From Actinoplanes campanulatus (lineage in GTDB: Bacteria; Actinomycetota; Actinomycetes; Mycobacteriales; Micromonosporaceae): DNA of 64,000 bases. The stretch lies in contig NZ_BMPW01000018.1 of the NCBI RefSeq assembly GCF_014647795.1, forward strand, positions 124,001-188,000. Direction: 5' to 3'. Position numbers and translations under genes: made by a program. Shown here piece after piece: positions 24,709-31,997 of this stretch (position 1 is the first letter of the stretch; every line of letters starts with the position of its first letter). The notes under the pieces are model-generated. The model was not told where the DNA came from. It saw only the letters and a list, made by a program, of their open reading frames with translations, and did no database searches.

Positions 24709-25257
24709 GTGAATGTGGGAGTCGGCGAGGATCGATATCCGGGCTTCCGGGACTTCGTCTCGGCGCGCGGGCCGGCGCTGTCGCGTGCCGCCTATCTGCT
24801 GACCGGCGATCACCACGCCGCCGAGGACCTGGTCCAGTCGGCGCTGGCCCGGGTGCTCCGGCACTGGCGGAAGGTCCGGGACGGCGACCCCGAGGGTTAC
24901 GTCCGCCGGACCATGTACCACCTTCAGATGTCCTGGTGGCGCCGCCGCCGGGTGCCGGAGCGGCTGGCCGCCGCCCCACCCGATCGGGGCGGTCCGGATC
25001 CGCACCGCACCACCGCCCTGCGGATGACCCTGGACCAGGCCCTCGACGGGCTCAGCCCGAGGCAGCGCGCGGTGCTCGTGCTGCGCTTCTACGAAGACAT
25101 GACCGAGGCGCAGGCGGCCGCGATGCTGGGCTGCTCGGTCGGCACGGTCAAACGGCACACCCACGACGCCCTGGCCCGGCTGCGGACCACGGCGCCACAT
25201 CTGGTCGACGAGGATCGGCCGGCGCCGGCCGAACGAGCCGTGAGGGGACGGTCGTGA
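24709..25257 (+). CDS. SigE-family RNA polymerase sigma factor
   Basis: 182 residues. Region 2 is seen in LSRAAYLLTGDHHAAEDLVQ, with WRKVRDGDPEGYVRRTMYHL and SWWRRRR at its end. Region 4 has LDGLSPRQRAVLVLRFYEDM and the helix-turn-helix EAQAAAMLGCSVGTVKRHTH. This is the typical actinobacterial SigE-70 group. GTG 24709 or GTG 24715 could start translation; GAGG fits the latter spacing better. The last four bases GTGA overlap the start of the membrane beta-propeller gene, so sigma factor and membrane protein are coupled. No classical zinc anti-sigma factor is nearby. Confidence 0.93.
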   Translation: MNVGVGEDRYPGFRDFVSARGPALSRAAYLLTGDHHAAEDLVQSALARVLRHWRKVRDGDPEGYVRRTMYHLQMSWWRRRRVPERLAAAPPDRGGPDPHRTTALRMTLDQALDGLSPRQRAVLVLRFYEDMTEAQAAAMLGCSVGTVKRHTHDALARLRTTAPHLVDEDRPAPAERAVRGRS

Positions 25258-26612
25258 CAGCCCGGTTGCGTGGAGCCCTGCGGGAGCGGGCCGACCAGGT
25301 CGAGCCCTACGACCTCTACCGCGGCGCGATCGACCTGGCCCGGCGCCGTCGCCGCCGGGGCCGGATCCTCGCCGCGGCGGCCGCCGTCCTGGCCGTCGCG
25401 CTGACCGTGATCGTCCCGCTGGACCGGCCGGGCCAGGATCTCCCCGCGGCGCCACCCGGCACGCCGGGCTCCCTGCCGGACGAGGTCGGCGTTCCGCTGT
25501 GGGGGACCTCCGAAGTGGAGGCGGAACCGATCGGCGCGGCGAGCGTCGTCTTCGGCGCGCCGGACTGGTGGCCGCTCGGCAGCAAGGGCGACCTGGCCCT
25601 GGTCGGTGCGCACGAGGACGTCTACGGCATCTCCCACGATCCCGAGAACTTCCGGTACGCCGGGGAGCATGCCGTGCTGTCCCCGGACGGGACCCGGCTC
25701 GCCACGGTCGGCTCGGTGATCGATCTCGGTACCGGCGACCACACGCCCCTGCCCCGCCTCGGCGCCGACCTGGTCGTGCCGCAGGCCTGGTCCCCGGGCG
25801 GCCGGTTGCTGGCGGTGACCGCCTACACGACCGACGATGAGATTCTCACGAGCGCCTCCCTGTACCTGGTGGATCCGGGGGCCGGAACCTTCCGGGTGAT
25901 CAGAGACCTCGACCCGCGAACCGACCGGGACGGCTACACCGTGGCGTTCTCCCGCGACGGGGGGAAGCTGGCATACCAGACCGGCGCGATCGTCGCGGTC
26001 ACCACGGTGGACGGGCAGTCGATCAGCCGGTTTACCGCGGCCGACGGCAGCCACCTCGCGGGGAAGGGGGCCTGGACCCCGGACGGCGCCGGGCTCACCC
26101 TCCTCCGGCAGAGCCGCTGCTGTGACGGCGCCGACTATCCGTCCCGTTGGAAGCTGACCATGGTCGACGCGATCACCGGTGAGGAGCGGTCCGTACCCGC
26201 CATCCGCGAGTTGACCGACCTGGTGGCTGTCCGGCTGCTCGGTTGGTCGCGTACCGGGGAGGCGGTGGTGACGGCGTCGCACCCGTTCGCGGGAATCGAC
26301 GTCGCCGGTTTCGAGACCGGTGGCGCACGTCTCGGGGAGGGGCTCACCGACTACGAGTGGGTCCGCAAGACCGAGGTGTGGGCGGTCAGCCCGTTCACCA
26401 CCCCGCGCACCCTGCTCACCGGCCCCGACCTGCAGATCCGCTCGGTCGACGTGGCCGACGACGTGATCAGCGGCGGCCTGATCCGAGCCGCCCGTCCCCC
26501 GAGCGGCCTGGGCCCGCACCTCCGCAACGCCCTGATCCTCACGGTCGCGGGCCTCCTCGCCCTGCTGGCGATCAGACTGCGGAAAAGGCGGCGGGGCGAT
26601 CCTCGATCGTGA
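25254..26612 (+). CDS. Membrane-anchored TolB/WD40-like beta-propeller, coupled to the sigma gene
   Basis: 452 residues. The N-terminus (LRGALRERADQVEPYDLYRG) is cytoplasmic and resembles the short N-terminal part found in partners of SigE-type sigma factors. One membrane segment follows (about 38-58), then an external domain with propeller-like repeats: LSPDGTRLATVGSV, AFSRDGGKLAYQTGAIV, WTPDGAGLTLLRQS. A second hydrophobic segment (NALILTVAGLLALLAIRL) lies at the C-terminus with a basic end, which suggests an outside domain tethered at both ends. Coupling to the sigma gene suggests an anti-sigma or signal-sensing role. The stop codon lies in the first unit of a 41-bp tandem repeat. Confidence 0.85.
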   Translation: MTARLRGALRERADQVEPYDLYRGAIDLARRRRRRGRILAAAAAVLAVALTVIVPLDRPGQDLPAAPPGTPGSLPDEVGVPLWGTSEVEAEPIGAASVVFGAPDWWPLGSKGDLALVGAHEDVYGISHDPENFRYAGEHAVLSPDGTRLATVGSVIDLGTGDHTPLPRLGADLVVPQAWSPGGRLLAVTAYTTDDEILTSASLYLVDPGAGTFRVIRDLDPRTDRDGYTVAFSRDGGKLAYQTGAIVAVTTVDGQSISRFTAADGSHLAGKGAWTPDGAGLTLLRQSRCCDGADYPSRWKLTMVDAITGEERSVPAIRELTDLVAVRLLGWSRTGEAVVTASHPFAGIDVAGFETGGARLGEGLTDYEWVRKTEVWAVSPFTTPRTLLTGPDLQIRSVDVADDVISGGLIRAARPPSGLGPHLRNALILTVAGLLALLAIRLRKRRRGDPRS

Positions 26613-26770
26613 TCAGGGCACGGGGGAGGCGGCCCGGCGGACGCGGGTCGTGGTCAGGGGGCGGTGGAGGCGGCTTGGCGGACGCGGGTCGTGGTCAGGG
26701 GGCGGTGGAGGCGGCTCGGCGGACGCGGGTCGTGGTCAGGGCGTGGGGGAGGCGGCGAGGCGGATCCCGA
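26607..26770. repeat. 41-bp tandem repeat, four units, spanning two convergent gene ends
   Basis: Units begin with TCGTGATCAGG or TCGTGGTCAGG at 26607, 26648, 26689 and 26730, and a partial fifth begins at 26771. The period is 41 bp throughout and the two middle units differ at one base. The array includes the stop codon of the propeller gene and the last 11 codons of lysE. Each unit resembles the 3' end of lysE, which points to slipped duplication of that end. Confidence 0.85.
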
Positions 26771-27371
26771 TCGTGATCAGGACGGCGCCGGTGACGGCGT
26801 CCAGGGCGCGGCGCACCATCGGCCGGGACAGCACCCGGCGCAGAGCCGCGACCAGGTTCGCCACCACGACGAACCAGGCCACCGTCACCGCGACCGCCAC
26901 CACCGAGAGCAGCAACACGTCGGCGGCGGCGCCGTCCACCGGCGCGAACTGCGGCAGCACCGCCACGAAGAACACGCCGCACTTGGGATTGAGCACATTG
27001 GTCACCAGGCCGTCCCGGAACGACGCCCACAGCCGCTTCTCCGGACGCCCACCCGCTGCCGGCTCGATCTCACCGCCGCCGCGCCGGGCCGCGAGCAGAG
27101 CGCTCACCCCCAGCCAGAGCAGGTACGCCGCACCGGCCAGCTTCACGACGGTGAACGCCACCGCCGACGCGGCCAGAAGCGCGGCCACCCCCACCGCGGC
27201 GGCCACCGACCACACGAACACCCCCGCGGCGACCCCTGCGGCCGCGGCCATCCCATGCCATCGCCCGGCCGCCACCGAACGCCGCACCACCACCGCGAAG
27301 TCCGGCCCCGGCGACACCGCCGCCAGCCCGATCACACCCGCGAACGCCAGTGCCTGCCCGAGACCAGTCAT
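26736..27371 (-). CDS. LysE-family amino-acid exporter
   Basis: 211 residues with about six membrane segments. The N-terminus has SPGPDFAVVVRRSVAAGR, the LysE/RhtB signature, and NPKCGVFFVAVLPQF is the second conserved stretch. This family exports basic amino acids, homoserine, threonine or other small molecules; which one is unknown. ATG 27371 is preceded by AGGAGG. The C-terminus lies inside the 41-bp repeat array, whose neighbouring units look like copies of this 3' end, so the present stop codon may be a recent product of slippage. Confidence 0.92.
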   Translation of the reverse strand: MTGLGQALAFAGVIGLAAVSPGPDFAVVVRRSVAAGRWHGMAAAAGVAAGVFVWSVAAAVGVAALLAASAVAFTVVKLAGAAYLLWLGVSALLAARRGGGEIEPAAGGRPEKRLWASFRDGLVTNVLNPKCGVFFVAVLPQFAPVDGAAADVLLLSVVAVAVTVAWFVVVANLVAALRRVLSRPMVRRALDAVTGAVLITIGIRLAASPTP

Positions 27372-27405
27372 CCCCCTATCCTCCTGCGCCTGATTGCTCC
27401 GCGGC

Positions 27406-27491
27406 AATCGTCCAAGGTGGGTGGTGCGGCCTCCCTGTCCGGATCTTGGACGTCTTCCTGCCGTGAGTGGTTGTCGATCGTCCAAGATCGG
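27406..27491. promoter_or_regulatory. Three copies of a CGTCCAAG motif upstream of lysE
   Basis: Motif copies at about 27406-27418, 27441-27453 (inverted) and 27477-27491 share CGTCCAAGRT. Copies two and three also form a perfect 11-bp inverted repeat (27442-27452 with 27479-27489, 26-bp spacer). They lie between lysE and the end of the GH3 gene and could be operator sites for lysE or a terminator for GH3. Confidence 0.4.
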
Positions 27492-27555
27492 CGGGGTGAT
27501 GGGGGTGGCGGCAAGGCGGACGTTGAGTGCGCCGCCGTCCGGTGGGAAGGCGGGG

Positions 27556-30375
27556 TCAGCGGGTGAAGGTGATGGTGGTGACTGTGGTGTCGGGGGTTGA
27601 GTAGAGGACGAACAGGTCGTGGGTGCCGGTTACCGGGGGGATCCGGGTTGAGGCCGTCGTGCTGAGGGTGGCCAGGATCGGGCCGGAGAGCGGGTCGTCG
27701 AGGCGGAGGACGATCTCGCCTGGGGTGGGGAGGGCGGCGCGGACCCGGGACGGGCCGGTGGAGCCGAAGTCGACCTGGTCGAAGACCGCCCACGCCCCGG
27801 GGCGGTCGCCGCGCAGGGCCTCGCCGGGGTGGTCCGGGACGGCTACGGGTGTCGTTTCCGCGTACCCATCGTTGTCGATGAGATGGAGTGGCGACCAGGG
27901 TGAGCGGTCCGGGATGCGCTCGCCGTCGACGCGCAGCGTCCTGGTCAGGCGCCAATCGGTGCTGGACCGGCCCACCGCGATGGTGTGGGTGGCCTCCTCG
28001 ATCACCCAGCGGGAGCGGGTCACGTCCCAGAACGCCAGTTCGGCGGCGGGCAGCAGGAACTCCACCGTGGACCGCTCGCCGGGTTCGAGCCGGACCTGCC
28101 GGTAGCCGCGCAGGCGCCGCAGCGGCTGCTTGACCCGGGAACGCTGCTGACGGGTGTAGAGCTGCACCGTCTCGACGCCGGGCCGGTGTCCGGTATTGAT
28201 CACATCGACGGTGACCGTGACCTCGCCGTCCAGGCCGATCGACGCCGCGCTGACGCGCAAGTTCTCGTAGCGGAACGAGGTGTACGACAGCCCGTGCCCG
28301 AACGGGAACAGCGGCGTGCCCCGGTAGTAGAGGTAGGTGGCGTCGGTGGCGATGATGTCGTAGTCGAGCAGGTCCGGCAGGTCGCCGGCATCGGTGTACC
28401 AGGTCTGGGTGAGCCGTCCGGCCGGGTCGACGGGCACACCCGACGGGTCGCTGCCGAAGAGCACGTCGGCGAGGGCCGTCCCGTGTTCCTGGCCGCCGTG
28501 CGCCGACCACACGATCGCCGGCAGAAGATCAAGAGCATGACCGATCGCGTACGGGTAGCTGCTGCTCAACGCCAGCACGGTCCGCGGGTTGGCGGCCTGG
28601 ACGGCGCGCAGCAGATCGTCCTGGGTGCCGGGCAGCGCCAGGTCCCGGCGGTCGGCGGTCTCCCGGCCGGTGACCAGCGGATGGTTGCCGAGCGCCAACA
28701 CCACCATGTCGGCCCCCGCGGCCACCGTGGCGGCCGCCGCCACCCCGTCGATCAGCAGGTCGACGGTGAAGACGGTGGCGTCCGCGGCCCGATTGGCGCC
28801 GGTACGCACGAGCCCGTCCCCGCCGGCCGAAAGGTACCGCCCGCTCTGCACGTGGAACAAAACCACACCGTCGCCGGCCGGCTCGAAGCGGAACGTCTCC
28901 CGCACCTCCCAGCCGTTCGGGCCGGGCCGGTCGTTGATCAGCAGGTGGGGTTCGGGGCCGAGCCCGTCGGCGCCGGCGCACCGGCCGTTGACGACAGCCC
29001 GCAGCGAGAACGTCTCCTCGCCCCAGTCGAGCACGTCGAACAGCGCGGTGTTCTCGTCCTCAGGCGAGCCGATCCGCAGTGGACCGCCCTCCGGGTCCGC
29101 CGACAGCAGGCCCGCCGGGCAGCGCAGCGCCACCCGGTCGGCGCCCTCGTGGAAGAGCACCGCGTCCGCGCCGACCCGCTCGGCCAGGGCGTCGCGCAGT
29201 GTCCGGCGGTACGGCGGGGTGCCGCTGTACCAGTCGTCGAAGGTGGTGTCGCCGAGCGGGCCGAGCAGCGCGATCCGCCGGGTGGCCGCCGGGTCGAGGG
29301 GGAGCAGGCCGTCGTTGCCGAGCAGCACCACCGAGGCGCGGGCCGCCTCCCGGGCCAGCGTGCGGTGCTCCGGGCAGTCGATCACCTCGGGGCCGGTCTC
29401 CCGGTACGGGTCCTCCTCCGGGTTGAACTCGCCGAGCCGTACGCGTACCGAAAGGATGTGCCGAACCGCGGCGTCCACGTCGGACTCGGTGATCAGGCCA
29501 CGGTCCAGGGCGGTGGTGAACGACTCCTCGGACAGCGGCCCCGGCTCGGTGACACAGTCGATGCCGGAGCGCAGCGCGGCCGCGAACCCGGCGGGATGGT
29601 CCTCGAACAGGTTCTGGTCGCCGGCCAGGTTCTGGACCGCGTACGCGTCGCCGACCACCATCACGTCGTCCTCGGCCCAGCCGCGCAGCACCTCGTTGAT
29701 GAGCGGGCTGAGATGCGTGGGCCGTCCGTTGATCAGGTTGTAGGAGGCCATCACGGCGACCGCGGCGCCGGCGGCCAGGGCCGGGCGGAAGGCGGGCAGC
29801 TCGTACTCGTGCAGCACCCGCGGCGGCAGGTTGCTGGAGGTCAGGCACCGGTCGGTCTCGTTGTTGTAGGCCAGGAAGTGCTTCAGCGTGGGGGCGGTGC
29901 GCAGCCAGCGGGGGTCGTCGCCGCGCAGCCCGTTCGAGTACGCCGTGCTCAGCACCCCGGTGAGCCAGGGGTCCTCGGCGTACCCCTCCTCGTTGCGGCC
30001 CCAGCGTGGGTCGCGCAGCAGGTTGACCACCGGCGCCCAGACGTTGAGGCCGACGTTCTCCGGGTCGCGGTGGTGCATGGCGCGGACCTCGGTGCCGACC
30101 GCGGCGCCGACCCGGCGGAGCAGGTCCGGGTCCCAGCTGCTGGCGAGACCGACCGCCTGGGGGAAGGCGGTGGCGACGCCGAGCCACGCGACGCCGTGTA
30201 GCGCCTCGGTCCCGGTGCGGAAGGAGGCGACGCCGAGCCGGGGCACGGCGGCCTGGTGCTGGTGCAGCAGGGCGATCTTCTCCGCCAGGTCGAGCCGCTC
30301 CAGAAGGTCGGACACCCGCGTGGCGAGCTTCTGCTGCGGGTCGCGAAAGACGATGCGAGAGGGGGATTCGGTCAC
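27556..30375 (-). CDS. GH3 glycosidase with inserted beta-trefoil-like domain and terminal beta-sandwich
   Basis: A 939-residue intracellular enzyme, with no signal peptide, that hydrolyses terminal beta-linked glucose or xylose. The GH3 N-domain (about 1-310) has NVWAPVVNLLRDPRWGRNEE, KHF and the nucleophile Asp243 in VMVVGDAYAV. The GH3 C-domain follows and is split by an insert (about 430-550) with GRYLSAGGDG, like a beta-trefoil/fascin-type module. A Fn3-like domain (about 690-790) and a C-terminal CBM6-like beta-sandwich (about 850-939) end the protein. The DPRWGRNEE context resembles beta-xylosidase-type GH3 enzymes. A 16-bp palindrome lies 27 bp upstream of the start, suggesting LacI-type control. 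Confidence 0.92.
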   Translation of the reverse strand: MTESPSRIVFRDPQQKLATRVSDLLERLDLAEKIALLHQHQAAVPRLGVASFRTGTEALHGVAWLGVATAFPQAVGLASSWDPDLLRRVGAAVGTEVRAMHHRDPENVGLNVWAPVVNLLRDPRWGRNEEGYAEDPWLTGVLSTAYSNGLRGDDPRWLRTAPTLKHFLAYNNETDRCLTSSNLPPRVLHEYELPAFRPALAAGAAVAVMASYNLINGRPTHLSPLINEVLRGWAEDDVMVVGDAYAVQNLAGDQNLFEDHPAGFAAALRSGIDCVTEPGPLSEESFTTALDRGLITESDVDAAVRHILSVRVRLGEFNPEEDPYRETGPEVIDCPEHRTLAREAARASVVLLGNDGLLPLDPAATRRIALLGPLGDTTFDDWYSGTPPYRRTLRDALAERVGADAVLFHEGADRVALRCPAGLLSADPEGGPLRIGSPEDENTALFDVLDWGEETFSLRAVVNGRCAGADGLGPEPHLLINDRPGPNGWEVRETFRFEPAGDGVVLFHVQSGRYLSAGGDGLVRTGANRAADATVFTVDLLIDGVAAAATVAAGADMVVLALGNHPLVTGRETADRRDLALPGTQDDLLRAVQAANPRTVLALSSSYPYAIGHALDLLPAIVWSAHGGQEHGTALADVLFGSDPSGVPVDPAGRLTQTWYTDAGDLPDLLDYDIIATDATYLYYRGTPLFPFGHGLSYTSFRYENLRVSAASIGLDGEVTVTVDVINTGHRPGVETVQLYTRQQRSRVKQPLRRLRGYRQVRLEPGERSTVEFLLPAAELAFWDVTRSRWVIEEATHTIAVGRSSTDWRLTRTLRVDGERIPDRSPWSPLHLIDNDGYAETTPVAVPDHPGEALRGDRPGAWAVFDQVDFGSTGPSRVRAALPTPGEIVLRLDDPLSGPILATLSTTASTRIPPVTGTHDLFVLYSTPDTTVTTITFTR

Positions 30376-30402
30376 AACGTGTTCCTTCGGGCCAAGCCGG
30401 TC

Positions 30403-30418
30403 GTCGAAGCGCTTCGAC
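30403..30418. promoter_or_regulatory. 16-bp palindromic LacI-type operator upstream of GH3
   Basis: GTCGAAGCGCTTCGAC is a perfect palindrome with the central AGCGCT seen in LacI-family operators. It lies 27 bp upstream of the GH3 start codon. The flanks differ from the CebR consensus, so a different LacI-family regulator is likely. Confidence 0.7.
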
Positions 30419-30581
30419 TACGCGGCGAAAGAAGCCTCCGCGAGTGGTTTCGCGAATGTTTCGAACGGAGTTCCCTGAGGCTCGCACCACAGTCACGCCT
30501 CGGTCAAGGCGCGCGGGGCATGTTTGGTCATCGATTGTTACGTGCGGGATCCGCCCGGGGTGCGGCCCCGGGCGGATCCGG

Positions 30582-31787
30582 TCACCGCTTCGCCGGCAGG
30601 CTGCCGGTGTCCACCCGGTCCAAGTGGGACACCGCGCCGCCGAGGGCCGCGGCGTGCAGGCCCAGGCTCGACGCGGTCAACCGGACCCCGCCCGCGTCCG
30701 GCGCCAGGGTGTTGCGGGTGAGCTCGGCCTCGGCCGCCGGGATCAGCCACTCGGCCAGTGCCGCGTAGTGGTCGCCGAGCACGATGAGCTCGGGATTCAC
30801 CAGGTTCGCCAGCAGTGCCAGCCCTTGGCCCAGATGGCGGCCGGTGTCGCCCAGGGCGGCCAGCGCTCCCGGGTCGCCGGAGCGGGCCAGCACGGCCACC
30901 TGCTCGACGGCCGGCGCCAGGTCGGTCAGCGACTCCGGATCGAAGCCGGGCAGGGCACGCCGGACCAGCGGCTCGACGCCGGCCAGGTCCTGGAGCGTGG
31001 GCGAGCCGGCCGTGCCGAGCGCGAAACGGCCGATCTGCCCGGTGAAGCCACGGGAGCCGTGCAGCAGGCGGCCGTCGACCACGATGCCGGCCTCGACCCC
31101 GGCCACGCCGGAGACGTACGTGAGATCGAGTTCGACCTGGTGCCCGCCGTAGCGCAGCTCGGCGACGGCGGCCAGGCCGGCGTGGTTGGCCACCGCGACG
31201 TCCAGCCCCGGCTGGCGCAGCGATCCGGAGAGCAGGCCGCGCAGGTCGACGTCGGACCAGCCGAGCGGCGGCGAGAGGCGGACCGTGCCGCCGTCGGCGA
31301 CCAGGCCGGGCACCGCCACGGTCAGGCCGAGCACCTGGCGGCCCTGCTGGCGGACCCGGGTCGCGGCCCGCTGGGCCAGGGCGGCGATCGCGCTGACCGC
31401 CCGGCCCGCCCCGGTGGTGGCCGGCTCGCCGTCGAACGCCCGGTGCCACAGCAGCAGTTGGTCGCCCGCGAAGTCGACGGCCAGCGCGGTGAGCCGGTCG
31501 GCGGAGACCTGGAGGCCGATCGCCGCGTACGCCGAGCCGTCGAGGGCCAGCGTCGTCCCGGGGCGGCCGATCCGGTTGCTGGTCAGGCCGGACTCGCGCA
31601 GCAGCCGCTGCCGGATCAGGTCGCCGGTCAGGCTGGACACGGTCGCCTTGTTGAGCCCGGTCGAGGCGGCGATCGCGGCGCGCGAGCTGGGGCCGTGGGC
31701 GCGCAGGTGCCGCAGCACCACGGCCAGGTTGGTGGCACGCACATCGGTGAAGTCGGCCGGTTGTGGATCGGCCCGGGTGGTCTTCAC
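30582..31787 (-). CDS. ROK-family transcriptional repressor (XylR/NagC type)
   Basis: 401 residues from GTG 31787, chosen because CGGAG lies 6 nt upstream; an ATG at 31832 would add 15 residues. The winged helix-turn-helix is SSRAAIAASTGLNKATVSSL. The kinase-like ROK domain follows, with IGLQVSADRLTALAVDF and the sugar-site segment GSRGFTGQIGRF. The usual zinc-binding CxCGxxGCxE motif is absent and the His of the normal GEIGH is Arg, so it is a variant ROK protein. It is divergent from the ABC importer. XylR-like operator arms lie at 31948-31972, so it probably represses importer and glycosidase genes until the sugar appears. Confidence 0.92.
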   Translation of the reverse strand: MKTTRADPQPADFTDVRATNLAVVLRHLRAHGPSSRAAIAASTGLNKATVSSLTGDLIRQRLLRESGLTSNRIGRPGTTLALDGSAYAAIGLQVSADRLTALAVDFAGDQLLLWHRAFDGEPATTGAGRAVSAIAALAQRAATRVRQQGRQVLGLTVAVPGLVADGGTVRLSPPLGWSDVDLRGLLSGSLRQPGLDVAVANHAGLAAVAELRYGGHQVELDLTYVSGVAGVEAGIVVDGRLLHGSRGFTGQIGRFALGTAGSPTLQDLAGVEPLVRRALPGFDPESLTDLAPAVEQVAVLARSGDPGALAALGDTGRHLGQGLALLANLVNPELIVLGDHYAALAEWLIPAAEAELTRNTLAPDAGGVRLTASSLGLHAAALGGAVSHLDRVDTGSLPAKR

Positions 31788-31882
31788 ATCAAGCTCCGCT
31801 CTCGGCCGGGCGCCTGCTGTCCGCCTGGTCATCTTGCCGCATCACCGCGGTTCGTCGTCTCCCCTGATCGGTGCCCGCCGGA

Positions 31883-31896
31883 TGGGTGCGCTCCCA
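31883..31896. promoter_or_regulatory. CebR/CelR-type operator in the ROK-ABC promoter region
   Basis: TGGGTGCGCTCCCA differs at one position (the fifth) from the TGGGAGCGCTCCCA consensus. It lies 102 bp upstream of the importer start codon and 96 bp upstream of the ROK start. The same type of box sits before the cellulase gene, which links the two loci. Confidence 0.65.
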
Positions 31897-31947
31897 TTTG
31901 CTTCTTGTCGGGCCGTCACCGTGTCGGTTAGCTTGTCTTCGATGTAC

Positions 31948-31972
31948 TTAGTTTAGACGCTAACCAAACTAA
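31948..31972. promoter_or_regulatory. XylR-type (ROK) operator upstream of the ABC importer
   Basis: A perfect 7-bp inverted repeat, TTAGTTT (31948-31954) and AAACTAA (31966-31972), with an 11-bp spacer. Arms and spacing equal those I recall for Bacillus XylR operators. It lies 25 bp upstream of the GTG start of the solute-binding protein. The divergent ROK gene is the obvious regulator. Confidence 0.75.
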
Positions 31973-31997
31973 ACCCATAACGGAAGGGTGGTGCGCC

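Noticed and set aside
26607-26781. CRISPR array
   Set aside because: The 41-bp units are contiguous, without unique spacers, so this is an ordinary tandem repeat.
27985-30201. 738-residue plus-strand frame opposite the GH3 gene
   Set aside because: Low-complexity antisense frame; the minus-strand GH3 protein has catalytic motifs and normal composition.
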